Below are positions 8,006-15,411 of a stretch of 27,832 nucleotides of DNA, piece after piece (position 1 is the stretch's first letter; the number at the start of each line of letters is the position of its first letter). The notes under the pieces are model-generated. The model ran no database searches and was not told the DNA's origin. It saw only the letters and a list, made by a program, of their open reading frames with translations. This DNA comes from Minisyncoccota bacterium (GTDB lineage Bacteria; Patescibacteriota; Minisyncoccia; Phycocordibacterales; UBA9973), in contig JAGOVD010000004.1 in assembly GCA_018060905.1 (NCBI GenBank), positions 1 through 27,832 of the forward strand, in the 5' to 3' direction. Position numbers and translations under genes: made by a program.

Positions 8006-8473
8006 ATGAAACACCACCACAACGGATTTTTTCTCATTGAGGTCGTCGTCGCGGCTGCAGTCATTGCGGTAGTACTCATCTTGTTGTTGGGATCAATTCA
8101 AGATAGTGTCGAAGTGTCGCAGCGAAGTCTCGAGCGGACACAGGTAAGTTATCTATTGGAAGAAGGTGCAGAAGCAGTCAAGGCAATTCGAGATGGGGGA
8201 TGGGCAACACTTGCAGCCCTCAGCAACGAAACAATATATTATCTCTCGTGGAGTGGAACAACGTGGTCACTAACCACTACTCCCCAGACGACCGACATTT
8301 TCACTCGTACGATTGTCTTTTCTGCAGTTTCTCGCGATGGCAACGATGATATTGTGGCAAGTGGAGGTACTATCGATACAGGGACGAGGAAGGTGACGGT
8401 GACAACGACGTGGACCGTAGGAGGGGTCGCCCGATCAGAAGCTCTTCAATTATATGTCGCAAACATTCGATAA
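8006..8473 (+). CDS. Pseudopilin, GspI/PilV-like
   Basis: This 155-residue protein has the prepilin leader MKHHHNG cut before FFLIEVVVAAAVIAVVLILLLG, with Glu at +5. The helix continues into QRSLERTQVSYLLEEGAEAVKAIRD, resembling the PilV pattern of a long N-terminal helix with an EGAEAV-type segment. The C-terminal part is beta-rich (TRTIVFSAVSRDGNDD, then TRKVTVTTTWTVGG). It starts one nucleotide after the previous stop (TAATATG) and has no Shine-Dalgarno sequence. It probably forms part of a minor-pilin priming or tip complex. Confidence 0.8.
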   Translation: MKHHHNGFFLIEVVVAAAVIAVVLILLLGSIQDSVEVSQRSLERTQVSYLLEEGAEAVKAIRDGGWATLAALSNETIYYLSWSGTTWSLTTTPQTTDIFTRTIVFSAVSRDGNDDIVASGGTIDTGTRKVTVTTTWTVGGVARSEALQLYVANIR

Positions 8474-8474
8474 T

Positions 8475-8972
8475 ATGAAAACATCTCAACATGGATATTC
8501 AGTGCTCGAACTTTTAATCTATATTGCGCTTTTTGCATTTCTTTCCGTTGTGTTGATCCAATCGCTTGTTACGGTAATGAAGACGTATACCCAGGCACAA
8601 AGCTATCGAGCATTGCAGACTAATGGTGAATTTGTCATGGAACGTATCACTCGAGAGCTTCGAAATGGAACAACTGCAACGACGAGTGCATGTGCAACAA
8701 CACCAGGGACTCTGAGTATCGCCAGTACCGATTCGGGGGGGACGAGTCACACCAATGTATTTATGGTCGCGGATGCTAAGGCACAACTTGTAACCGATGG
8801 AGCGGGTGCAGTTGACCTGTCGACTACTGAAGTGAGTGTTACTTCACTTACATTTTGTTCATTGACGACACCGGTCGGACAAGGAGTCAAAACGACACTT
8901 GTTTTGTCGACCACCAAGGGTATACCGATCAGCGCGTCATTTTATTCGACTATAGTATTGCGAGGTCAATAA
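8475..8972 (+). CDS. Pseudopilin, GspJ/PilW-like
   Basis: This 165-residue protein has the leader MKTSQHG followed by YSVLELLIYIALFAFLSVVLIQ, with Glu at +5. It continues with GEFVMERITRELRNG, typical of PilW/GspJ. An in-frame ATG at 8454 lies inside the preceding gene and is less likely; the ATG at 8475 gives the TAATATG junction seen at neighbouring genes. The C-terminal half is Ser/Thr-rich with two Cys (CATTPGTL and FCSLTTP) that could form a disulfide. Confidence 0.8.
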   Translation: MKTSQHGYSVLELLIYIALFAFLSVVLIQSLVTVMKTYTQAQSYRALQTNGEFVMERITRELRNGTTATTSACATTPGTLSIASTDSGGTSHTNVFMVADAKAQLVTDGAGAVDLSTTEVSVTSLTFCSLTTPVGQGVKTTLVLSTTKGIPISASFYSTIVLRGQ

Positions 8973-8973
8973 T

Positions 8974-10767
8974 ATGCAAAAAAAATTTTTATACTCTCAT
9001 ACATCTCAGGCGGGGAGCGCACTCATCATCACGATGGTACTTTTCGTTGCTATCTCACTCTCGATTGCGTCCGGACTTGTTGCGCCCGTCATTCGGGCCA
9101 ATCGCGTTGCGACCAACAACCTTGAATCGAAGCGAAGTTATTTTATTGCTGAATCCGGCATTGAAGATGTCTACTATCGAATGCTTGTGTCAAAACAAGT
9201 TTCTTCAAGCGAATCCCTTGTCCTTGGTACTCAAACCACTACAACGACCGTGACGGATATCACTGGAGGAGGTAAACAGATTGCATCAATGGGAAATACC
9301 AATAACCGAAATCGGACTATTGAAATGACGCTATCTCAAGGTGCAGGGGTTTCATTTAATTATGGGGTTCAGGTTGGACAGGGGGGTATGACACTTACGG
9401 GAAGTTCTGGAATCAATGGAAGCGTGTATGCCAATGGTGACATCACGGGCACGAGCAGTTCATTTATCACAGGAAGCGCACTTGCTGCAAACAGTGCATC
9501 TCTGACTGCAGATCAAATAAATGATACGGGGGCGGTAACAGAAATATCTTTTGGTACCACAAATAGTACACAAGATATGGGACAGAGCTTTGTGGTCGTG
9601 GCAGAGGCACCACTGAACAAACTACAGCTCCGTGTACGAAAAATAGGCACCCCTTCAAATGCGACAATATATATTGTCGCTGATAATGGTGGTGTACCAG
9701 GAACTGTGATACTGGCCCAAGCGCCACTCTCCGCATCATTAGTAGGTACAAGTTTTGGTTGGGTTGATGCAATATTTACCACCAACCCAACTCTGCAAAC
9801 AGGGGTAGTATATTGGCTTGTAGTTGATGCGGCAACTTCTGCAAGTAATTACTATATTAGTGCGGCAAATACGAGCGGATATGTCTCTGGTGTTGGAAAA
9901 ATTGGGCAGCGTGGTGGTATCTGGAACTCTACAACTCCTGCAACACTTGATTATTTTTTCAAAATTTTCACCGGAGGTCAGACCGGTAGAATATTTGGAA
10001 GCAGTTTGAGTCAGTGGAACCAATTTCGTATCGGAACAGGAGGTATCGGAAGCGCATCAGCTCAGACTGTCGATTATGTGAATGCAACAGGAGTTATTTA
10101 TTGCCAAAGTGGAACCGGGAACAATAAATCCTGCAATACTTCTCAAGCGATCCCTACAGAGCAACCATGGCCAGTATCAGATAGTAATATTGCAAGCTGG
10201 AAAGATGCAGCTGTGGCAGGAGGTACGACCACGGGAAACGTAACCGTTGCTGGGTCATCCACCCAAAGCCTTGGACCCAGAAAAATAGTGGGCGATCTTT
10301 CTGTCGGAGGAAGCGGCATACTTACAGTGACGGGTACTCTCTGGGTGACTGGTAATCTTACTATCAATGGAGCTGCGATCATGAAACTTTCTAGTGCGTA
10401 TGGATCAGGGAGCGGTGTGGTTATAGTCGATGGCCGAGTGACGATTGCTGGCTCTTCTCCGGTCACAGGTTCAGGTACTGCGGGTAGTTATATTATGCTT
10501 GTCTCACTCTCCGATTGCCCGACCAGTTCGTCCTGTGCAAGTGCAAAAGCAATTGATATTAGCGGTGCAGCAGGCGCGGTGGTCTTGGTTGCGCAAAACG
10601 GCACTATTGCATTTAGCGGAAGCGCAAGCGCCAAGCAAGCCACAGGATATGCAATCAATCTTTCTGGTGCAACACAAATAACATATGAGAGCGGCCTTGC
10701 AAATATGAACTTCACCAGTGGTCCATCCGGTTCATGGACTATCGATTCATGGCGAGAGACCCAATAA
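8974..10767 (+). CDS. Large PilX/GspK-like minor pilin with a lectin-like insert
   Basis: This 597-residue protein is the last of the four pilin-like genes. The leader ends SQAG and is followed by SALIITMVLFVAISLSIASG; the +5 position is Ile rather than Glu, as in GspK/PilX-type tip proteins. ESKRSYFIAESGIEDVYYRM after the helix is typical of PilX N-termini. Residues about 189-335 look like a separate beta-sandwich: DMGQSFVVV, NKLQLRVRKIG, a GTVILAQAPLS strand and GVVYWLVVDAATSA, resembling choice-of-anchor or carbohydrate-binding modules. The rest is a repetitive beta-helix-like region (TVTGTLWVTGNLTINGAAI and similar). The predicted role is pilus-tip capping and adhesion; the binding role is inferred. 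Confidence 0.75.
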   Translation: MQKKFLYSHTSQAGSALIITMVLFVAISLSIASGLVAPVIRANRVATNNLESKRSYFIAESGIEDVYYRMLVSKQVSSSESLVLGTQTTTTTVTDITGGGKQIASMGNTNNRNRTIEMTLSQGAGVSFNYGVQVGQGGMTLTGSSGINGSVYANGDITGTSSSFITGSALAANSASLTADQINDTGAVTEISFGTTNSTQDMGQSFVVVAEAPLNKLQLRVRKIGTPSNATIYIVADNGGVPGTVILAQAPLSASLVGTSFGWVDAIFTTNPTLQTGVVYWLVVDAATSASNYYISAANTSGYVSGVGKIGQRGGIWNSTTPATLDYFFKIFTGGQTGRIFGSSLSQWNQFRIGTGGIGSASAQTVDYVNATGVIYCQSGTGNNKSCNTSQAIPTEQPWPVSDSNIASWKDAAVAGGTTTGNVTVAGSSTQSLGPRKIVGDLSVGGSGILTVTGTLWVTGNLTINGAAIMKLSSAYGSGSGVVIVDGRVTIAGSSPVTGSGTAGSYIMLVSLSDCPTSSSCASAKAIDISGAAGAVVLVAQNGTIAFSGSASAKQATGYAINLSGATQITYESGLANMNFTSGPSGSWTIDSWRETQ

Positions 10768-10777
10768 CTACTCGTGG

Positions 10778-10783
10778 TATACT
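10778..10783 (+). promoter_or_regulatory. Extended -10 element of tpiA
   Basis: TGGTATACT (hexamer TATACT at 10778-10783) ends exactly 6 nt before the ATG at 10790, which supports this start and a leaderless tpiA-pgk transcript. Confidence 0.6.
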
Positions 10784-10789
10784 GAGACG

Positions 10790-11551
10790 ATGAAACTCTT
10801 GATCGCGAACTGGAAGATGGCGCCAGATACACCAGTACAAGCAGTAGCGCTTGCAAAAGCAACGGCAGGTATTGCTCGTACATATAAAAAGGGCGTCACT
10901 ATTGTTGTCTGTGTGCCCTATGTCCATATAGGACACTTGGCGAAAGCGACAAAAACACTTTTGATAGGAGGACAAACAGTGGCAGCAACTACTACCATTG
11001 CTTCCACTGGATTGATCAGTGCTAGTATGCTTCGCGCTGTAGGATGCAGCTACTGTATTGTTGGACACTCAGAAAGTCGTGCCCAAGGCGAAACAAACGA
11101 AACAGTTCAGCAACAGCTCCATGCCCTCCTTGATAAAAAAATAATTCCTATCCTCTGTGTAGGCGAAAAAACACGCGACACACAGGGGTGGTATCTGAGT
11201 ATTATCAAAGATCAGATTGAAAGTGCGCTTGAGAATGTTCCGAAATCAACTCTGAAGCGTCTCGTCATTGCCTATGAGCCGATTTGGGCGATTGGCGAAG
11301 CCGCTGATAGAGAAGCAACACCAGGAGAGTCACTCGAGATGATTATCTTTATCCGCAAGATCATCGCAGATCTCTATGATGAAAAAATTGCTGCGAGTAT
11401 CACTATCTTGTATGGCGGCTCAGTCAACGAAACAAATGGACATACCTTTATACGAGAGGGAGGCGCCGACGGCCTTTTGGTCGGACGAGTCAGTCTTGAG
11501 CCAAAACGCTTCGCAAAGATAGCCGACAGTCTATCAAAAATCGAACAATAA
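10790..11551 (+). CDS. tpiA: Triosephosphate isomerase
   Basis: It interconverts dihydroxyacetone phosphate and glyceraldehyde 3-phosphate in cytoplasmic glycolysis. The 253-residue protein has the expected catalytic set: Asn7/Lys9 in NWKM, His93 in IVGHSESR and Glu163 in AYEPIWAIG. The phosphate-binding YGGSVN and ADGLLVGR motifs follow. The flexible loop 6 reads EAADREATPGE, with an altered hinge compared with the common TGKTATPEQ. The ATG at 10790 is chosen because it gives the canonical N-terminus MKLLIANWK; an upstream in-frame ATG lies inside the preceding pilin gene. pgk starts one nucleotide after the stop. Confidence 0.95.
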   Translation: MKLLIANWKMAPDTPVQAVALAKATAGIARTYKKGVTIVVCVPYVHIGHLAKATKTLLIGGQTVAATTTIASTGLISASMLRAVGCSYCIVGHSESRAQGETNETVQQQLHALLDKKIIPILCVGEKTRDTQGWYLSIIKDQIESALENVPKSTLKRLVIAYEPIWAIGEAADREATPGESLEMIIFIRKIIADLYDEKIAASITILYGGSVNETNGHTFIREGGADGLLVGRVSLEPKRFAKIADSLSKIEQ

Positions 11552-11552
11552 T

Positions 11553-12683
11553 ATGCAATCAGTATCAAAACTTCCCAAACTCAATGGCGCACAGGTTCTC
11601 GTTCGAGTAGATTTCAACGTTCCTCTCAAGGGTAATAAAATTGTAGATTCGCGCCGTATCGAAGCAAGTTATGCAACCATAGACACAATCTTGAAAAAAG
11701 GTGGCACACCGATACTCATCGCGCACCTTGGCAAAGGGGCTGATACCTTGCGACCTGTTGCCACATTCCTTTCCAAGAAGTATACAAAGATAGTATTCAT
11801 AACTCATGACATCCTCGATACGCGCACTCACGGGATCATCGGCGAGGTCCCGAGTGGTACGGTCATTCTTTTTGAAAATATTCGTCGCTATGAAGGTGAA
11901 GAGAAAAATACTGCTTCATTTGCAAAACTACTTGCGTCATACGGAGCGTATTTTGTAAACGATGCATTCTCCGTATCACATCGAGCACATGCTTCTGTTG
12001 TCGGTATTGCGAAGTACTTGCCATCATATGCAGGATGTCAGCTCGAGCAGGAAGTCAAAGCGCTCACGAGTGCTGTGAACAATACAAAGCACCCATTTCT
12101 TTTCATCCTCGGTGGTGCCAAGTTTGAAACCAAGATTCCACTCTTGAAACAATTTAATGAAAAGGCTGACAAGATCGTCATTGCAGGTGCTATTCTCAAC
12201 AACTTTTACAAAGTCGCAGAATTTGAAGTCGGCAAATCAGTCGTCGAAGATGGATTTGATGCACCGATCAAGAAACTCCTCAAGAGTGAAAAGCTTCTTC
12301 TCCCAATCGACGTCATCGTGACGCGCGGTACAAAGAAGCTCGGAGTAACTCCTGTTGAAATAGAGAAGAATGATGTCATCGTCGATATCGGTCCGGAGAG
12401 TGTGAAACTCATTGTCAAAGAGATCATGAAAGCAAAGCTTGTCGTCTGGAATGGTCCAACTGGTTGGTACGAAAAAGGATTTACCAAGGGTACAACTGGT
12501 CTTGCAACTGCAATCATGGGGAGCAAGACAGCAGCAATTATCGGCGGAGGAGATACGGGTGCAGTCATTGAAAAATTGCTGAACAAGAATCCTGACAAGC
12601 GAATCTTTGTCTCAACGGGCGGTGGAGCAACACTTGATTTTTTGGCAACAGGAACGCTCCCAGGGATTATTGCAATCAAATAA
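11553..12683 (+). CDS. pgk: Phosphoglycerate kinase
   Basis: It transfers phosphate from 1,3-bisphosphoglycerate to ADP in glycolysis. The 376-residue protein contains RVDFNVPL, DAFSVSHRAHASVVG (substrate-binding Arg/His), ILGGAKFETKI, WNGPTGWYE, GGGDTGA and STGGGATLDFL. It is shorter than the usual 390-400 residues. One shortening is visible where most enzymes have LxSHLGRPKG plus a variable linker; here the sequence is IAHLGKGADTLRPVA. It is joined to tpiA by a TAATATG junction and followed by an intrinsic terminator at 12785, giving a two-gene operon. GAPDH is not in the window. Confidence 0.95.
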   Translation: MQSVSKLPKLNGAQVLVRVDFNVPLKGNKIVDSRRIEASYATIDTILKKGGTPILIAHLGKGADTLRPVATFLSKKYTKIVFITHDILDTRTHGIIGEVPSGTVILFENIRRYEGEEKNTASFAKLLASYGAYFVNDAFSVSHRAHASVVGIAKYLPSYAGCQLEQEVKALTSAVNNTKHPFLFILGGAKFETKIPLLKQFNEKADKIVIAGAILNNFYKVAEFEVGKSVVEDGFDAPIKKLLKSEKLLLPIDVIVTRGTKKLGVTPVEIEKNDVIVDIGPESVKLIVKEIMKAKLVVWNGPTGWYEKGFTKGTTGLATAIMGSKTAAIIGGGDTGAVIEKLLNKNPDKRIFVSTGGGATLDFLATGTLPGIIAIK

Positions 12684-12764
12684 CAACCCTTGTTATCGTC
12701 GGGTAAGGGGTATAGAATATACAGGAAACCACGCCTATCATTTTCCTGGAAAGCCTGTCAAACC

Positions 12765-12869
12765 AAATCCAATATTATAAAAAGCCCGGCAATGCTCCGG
12801 GTTTTTTCATTTGCGCATGCTACATTTTGTGTTACACTGATGCCAGGTTTTTCATAGGATATTGGATTT
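12765..12869. repeat. 11-bp inverted repeat flanking the pgk terminator and the next promoter
   Basis: AAATCCAATAT (12765-12775) and ATATTGGATTT (12859-12869) are perfect complements 83 nt apart. They bracket the pgk terminator and the candidate small-RNA promoter. A read-through transcript could pair them; whether it does is unknown. Confidence 0.45.
12785..12807 (+). terminator. Intrinsic terminator after tpiA-pgk
   Basis: Stem CCCGG/CCGGG with a 7-nt loop, preceded by A residues and followed by TTTTTT. It lies about 100 nt downstream of the pgk stop. Confidence 0.8.
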
Positions 12870-12908
12870 TAAAACGGGGCTGGATTTTTATCCTGGCCCC
12901 TTATTTTT
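12811..12908 (+). ncRNA. Candidate small RNA with its own promoter and terminator
   Basis: TTGCGC (12811-12816), a 16-nt spacer and an extended -10 TGTTACACT (hexamer 12833-12838) predict a start near 12845. About 30 nt later a strong hairpin forms: GGGGC (12876-12880) pairs with GCCCC (12896-12900), and GGAT (12882-12885) with ATCC (12890-12893), around a TTTT loop. It is followed by TTATTTTT. No plus-strand gene lies beyond it (the HIT gene is convergent), so the transcript would be a free RNA of about 60 nt. The rest of the 318-nt gap between pgk and the HIT gene holds terminators and no ORF that I can support. Confidence 0.4.
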
Positions 12909-12973
12909 ACCACTGTTCTTAAAATAAAGTACATAACTCAATATATTTCTTGTGGTTTCAGAGGTAAACAAAA

Positions 12974-12997
12974 GGCCGGTGATATTTATCACTGGCC
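12974..12997 (-). terminator. Terminator of the HIT gene (symmetric)
   Basis: A 10-bp stem (GGCCGGTGAT with ATCACTGGCC, one G-U wobble) has an ATTT loop and lies 4 nt beyond the HIT stop codon. On the minus strand it is followed by TTTTGTTT; on the plus strand by ATTTTTATT. It may therefore act in both directions. Confidence 0.8.
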
Positions 12998-13001
12998 ATT
13001 T

Positions 13002-13409
13002 TTATTGTGCTAGTCCATTCTTTATTTTTTCTGCGAATGTATTCATTTCGTCAGGATTTTCATACGAAACATGCGGGCGACTTGAAATATGAACTTCACC
13101 TTCGAGGTAGCGAGGAATGAGGTGGATATGAAAATGGGGAACTTCGTTGCCGACGACGCCAAGTTGTACGTAATCACACGGAATACCTTTGCGCATCGCA
13201 GTGATGAGCTCTTTTGCTTTTACAAAAATTGCAGCAATGGTTTCATCGGGGACTTCGTGGATCCATGTATAGTGCGCTTTTGGTATGAGGAGCGTATGAC
13301 CCTTCATGACAGGGCTAATATCGAGAAATGCGAGGAAGTGTTCATCCTCGTACACCTTTGTTGCCGGTATTTCTCCTCTGATAATTTTGCCAAATATAGT
13401 GTCGTTCAT
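13002..13409 (-). CDS. HIT-family nucleotide hydrolase/transferase (HINT-like)
   Basis: HIT proteins cleave nucleoside phosphoramidates or dinucleotides using the HxHxHxx motif; here it is H92-F-H94-I-H96-L in a 135-residue protein. The N-terminal DTIFGKIIRGEIPATKVYED, LAFLDISPVMKGHTLLIPK and the QLGVVGNEVPHFHIHLIPR block fit HinT. The zinc Cys residues of some members (CIFCKI) are replaced (TIFGKI). The start at 13409 fits the family N-terminus, and a TATACT on the minus strand (13421-13416) lies exactly 6 nt upstream. The frame extends further upstream but the longer N-terminus is not family-like. Confidence 0.93.
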   Translation of the reverse strand: MNDTIFGKIIRGEIPATKVYEDEHFLAFLDISPVMKGHTLLIPKAHYTWIHEVPDETIAAIFVKAKELITAMRKGIPCDYVQLGVVGNEVPHFHIHLIPRYLEGEVHISSRPHVSYENPDEMNTFAEKIKNGLAQ

Positions 13410-13415
13410 AGGAGT

Positions 13416-13421
13416 AGTATA
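13416..13421 (-). promoter_or_regulatory. -10 element of the HIT gene
   Basis: TATACT on the minus strand ends 6 nt before the ATG at 13409, predicting a leaderless transcript. It lies in the 22-nt gap after the SMR-like gene's stop. Confidence 0.6.
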
Positions 13422-13431
13422 ACGCAAAACG

Positions 13432-13749
13432 CTATTCCCAAAAAATAAATACCAAAGATATAAGGCCAAGAAGGACTCCTATATACTGGATCTTTGTTAA
13501 GCTTTCTTTATAAAACAAAACTCCTAGGCCGATCGCAATAATAGCAGAAACAATAGAAAAGATAACGGCACCCTTTGCCAACCCCGAACCATTTTTTAAA
13601 GCAAAAAGCCAAAATGTATTCCCAAGCAAGTAGGCTACGAGTGCTCCTGTTGCCAGAATCCACCCACCTTTTACTGACCAATTTTTTGCAAGAATATCTG
13701 CGATGAGTTCAAAGACTATAAGAATTCCCAAAGGTATAAGCCATTTCAT
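13432..13749 (-). CDS. Small multidrug resistance (SMR)/EamA-like transporter, four transmembrane segments
   Basis: This 105-residue protein has the length and four-helix layout of SMR exporters. Its only acidic residue in helix 1 is Glu14 (PLGILIVFELIADILAK), the position of the proton/drug-binding Glu14 in EmrE. Helix 4 (FYKESLTKIQYIGVLLGLISLVFIF) follows the usual ESLT...IGxxLI pattern. SMR proteins work as dimers exchanging protons for cationic compounds or guanidinium; the substrate here is unknown. The start at 13749 is favoured over 13767 because it places Glu at 14 and lies 8 nt after a minus-strand TGCTACACT. It is AT-richer than its core neighbours. Confidence 0.75.
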   Translation of the reverse strand: MKWLIPLGILIVFELIADILAKNWSVKGGWILATGALVAYLLGNTFWLFALKNGSGLAKGAVIFSIVSAIIAIGLGVLFYKESLTKIQYIGVLLGLISLVFIFWE

Positions 13750-13850
13750 TATTTGGAAGTGTAGCACAGTACAAGGTCACCGCCTTGTTGAAAAACACAT
13801 TCCGGCAAAACGAAGTGGGGTCGTGGTTCAAATAAGTTTGGGGTAATAAA

Positions 13851-13870
13851 AAAGCCCCATTAGGGGCTTT
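13851..13870 (-). terminator. Terminator of the 13878 gene
   Basis: Perfect AAAGCCCC-atta-GGGGCTTT hairpin. On the minus strand it continues into a T-rich tract (TTTTTTATT). It lies 7 nt beyond the stop of the minus-strand orphan gene. Confidence 0.8.
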
Positions 13871-13877
13871 GTGAGTA

Positions 13878-14435
13878 TTAGATAAACCTGAAAGGGTGGC
13901 ACCAGTGAATTTTGTCACCATCAGGTAGTTGTTCGCCAGTTTCATAGCTTCTGATATAAGCATAGTGGGATTTCAATCCCACATCAAAATGTTGGTTGCC
14001 TTTGCTGTCGATTATTACCTTTTGCAATGGGTACTCCTTTCCTGATGTGAGATTCGGTCGGATTTCATTTTGAGGCAATCGTGATGCATACATGCAGGTC
14101 ACTGTTTCTCCTGCTACAAAGTTTCTTCTCGGTTTTCCCAATAATTCACCAAGTGTCACATCGGTAATATTGTAATGAACTCTGATATGCGGGAATACCT
14201 TTCTATCGGGGTATTGCTCCTTGAGGATTTTAATTGCAACGCTTTGGTCGCATTTTATTGCCAATTTTAATTCCTCGTCATACTTCCTCCACTGCCTATG
14301 GTAATGATTCATTATTTCGGTCTCTTCGTTGGTAAAACCTGAATGAGTTGGTTCTGTTGGTTCTCGCAACCATGGGACGGCTACTATTTCCTGGTCGCTA
14401 GGAGATACGATTAAAGCAATATGTGATTGTTTCAT
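13878..14435 (-). CDS. Orphan protein with a possible small beta-barrel C-terminal domain
   Basis: I do not recognise this 185-residue protein. Residues about 35-75 are charged and helical (ETEIMNHYHRQWRKYDEEL). The last 80 residues look beta-rich (LTSGKEYPLQKVIIDSKGN, then DKIHWCHPFRFI), reminiscent of SH3-like phage or plasmid domains with an LTxGKxY opening; this similarity is an impression only. There is no signal peptide or membrane helix. It has a TTGACA-N17-TAAGGT promoter and a strong terminator of its own, and lies in an AT-rich block between core genes. Confidence 0.6.
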   Translation of the reverse strand: MKQSHIALIVSPSDQEIVAVPWLREPTEPTHSGFTNEETEIMNHYHRQWRKYDEELKLAIKCDQSVAIKILKEQYPDRKVFPHIRVHYNITDVTLGELLGKPRRNFVAGETVTCMYASRLPQNEIRPNLTSGKEYPLQKVIIDSKGNQHFDVGLKSHYAYIRSYETGEQLPDGDKIHWCHPFRFI

Positions 14436-14458
14436 TTTATTCTTTTTTAGTTTCCGTC

Positions 14459-14503
14459 ACCTTACAACCCAACCTTGACTTTGTCAAATAGAGCAGGTAG
14501 AGT
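14459..14503. promoter_or_regulatory. Divergent promoters with back-to-back -35 elements
   Basis: Minus strand: TTGACA (14487-14482), 17-nt spacer, TAAGGT (14464-14459), serving the 13878-14435 gene. Plus strand: TTGACT (14475-14480), 17-nt spacer, TAGAGT (14498-14503), serving the 14522 gene. The two -35 boxes form the palindrome TTGACTTTGTCAA with a single base between them. Confidence 0.65.
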
Positions 14504-14521
14504 AGAACAAAATTATTTATC

Positions 14522-14953
14522 ATGAATATAATAGAGAAAAATACTTGGCCTGAAACAAGTTTCGAGGAGCTTTATGTAAAAAGTGCTCCGCCTGGTTCTT
14601 ATTCTCAAAGGTATGTCGGTGATGTTCTGTTGGGATGCTTTTTTGGTCCAAAGTTCAGCTTAGAAGAAATTGCTAACTTTGGTGAAAGTAGAAAGAAGGA
14701 ATATCCTGACCCAGAGAACTTGTATGAATTTTATTGTGGCGGGAATATTACTTTTAATCTTTCCGACATTGTCCTTTTAGATGGAACTCAGTTTAACGCT
14801 TATAAAGGAAAAATGATCCATGGTGCTGATTTAAACCTGAGAGACAAAGAAGGGTGTTGGCTTAATTGGGATCCATATATGAGAAAGTTATATATTGATG
14901 ACCCCAGACAAAAACAAAGAGAAGCCCTTGAAAGAAAAAAGGTATCTCAGTAA
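14522..14953 (+). CDS. Orphan soluble protein
   Basis: This 143-residue protein has no recognised domain. It is acidic to neutral with many aromatic residues (TWPETSFEELYVKSAPPGSY, YEFYCGGNITFNL) and a charged Lys/Arg/Glu-rich C-terminus (DPRQKQREALERKKVSQ). No signal peptide or membrane segment is visible. It is transcribed divergently from the neighbouring orphan gene from a shared promoter region and closed by an intrinsic terminator. Its AT-rich codons differ from those of the flanking housekeeping genes, suggesting acquisition by transfer. Function is unknown. Confidence 0.6.
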   Translation: MNIIEKNTWPETSFEELYVKSAPPGSYSQRYVGDVLLGCFFGPKFSLEEIANFGESRKKEYPDPENLYEFYCGGNITFNLSDIVLLDGTQFNAYKGKMIHGADLNLRDKEGCWLNWDPYMRKLYIDDPRQKQREALERKKVSQ

Positions 14954-14960
14954 TTTATGA

Positions 14961-14988
14961 AGCTCTGCATATACGCAGGGCTTTTTTT
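14961..14988 (+). terminator. Terminator of the 14522 gene
   Basis: AGCTCTGC/GCAGGGCT stem (one G-U pair) with an ATATAC loop, followed by a run of seven T residues. Confidence 0.85.
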
Positions 14989-15018
14989 ATGCGCCAATAT
15001 AGATTCTCTCGAACATCT

Positions 15019-15058
15019 ACAACGTTCACGTGCTCCAAACGTTAGAGGATGTTCGGAA
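15019..15058 (+). repeat. Island boundary repeat, copy R1
   Basis: A 40-bp unit containing CACGTGCTCC, AACGTTAGAGGATG and TTCGGAA. It matches R2 (15367-15406) at all but two positions (A/G and G/A differences), in the same orientation, 348 bp apart. It sits between the terminator of the 14522 gene and the start of the 15096 gene. Confidence 0.85.
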
Positions 15059-15095
15059 GACAATAAGTATGGTAGGGTAGGAGAAAATAGTAACC

Positions 15096-15311
15096 ATGAC
15101 ACTTATTGCACCAACTGATGGCTATAGTTCAATTGACGATATTCTGGTACGGAAGTATGGAATCAAAAATATCGCAAGTGCAGATTTTCCTGATTGGAGA
15201 AATAAAACTATCTATCTTGATAAAAGAGGAAACGATATTAGTGGTACAGTTTTATCATATGCAGAAGCCGACAGGATAATCGAAGCGGGACTATATGAAC
15301 CATTACCTTAA
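15096..15311 (+). CDS. Small orphan protein (71 residues)
   Basis: A short soluble protein, MTLIAPTDGYSSIDDILVRK onwards, with DWRNKTIYLDKRGND in the middle and a C-terminal helix (YAEADRIIEAGLYEP). No known domain is recognised. Support for being a gene: complete frame, its own intrinsic terminator 11 nt after the stop, and placement between R1 and R2 so that gene plus repeat forms a unit of about 350 bp. AGGAG lies 12 nt before the ATG, the nearest thing to a Shine-Dalgarno sequence in the window but spaced too far. Function is unknown. Confidence 0.55.
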   Translation: MTLIAPTDGYSSIDDILVRKYGIKNIASADFPDWRNKTIYLDKRGNDISGTVLSYAEADRIIEAGLYEPLP

Positions 15312-15321
15312 ACGAACGTTA

Positions 15322-15349
15322 AGCCGCCCCTCAATAGGGTGGCTCTTTT
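15322..15349 (+). terminator. Terminator of the 15096 gene
   Basis: AGCCGCCC/GGGTGGCT stem (one G-U pair), 7-nt loop, then CTTTTCTT. Confidence 0.7.
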
Positions 15350-15366
15350 CTTCCCTCCAGACCTTC

Positions 15367-15406
15367 ACAACATTCACGTGCTCCGAACGTTAGAGGATGT
15401 TCGGAA
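15367..15406 (+). repeat. Island boundary repeat, copy R2
   Basis: Second 40-bp copy. In this copy CCGAAC and GTTCGG form a 6-bp inverted repeat around GTTAGAGGAT. It lies between the terminator of the 15096 gene and the stop codon of the convergent GNAT gene (5 bp away). Confidence 0.85.
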
Positions 15407-15411
15407 TAGTT

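Noticed and set aside
13709..13963. An 84-residue minus-strand frame between the SMR-like and orphan genes
   Set aside because: It overlaps the SMR start, the intrinsic terminator at 13851 and the end of the orphan gene; a terminator inside a real gene is unlikely.
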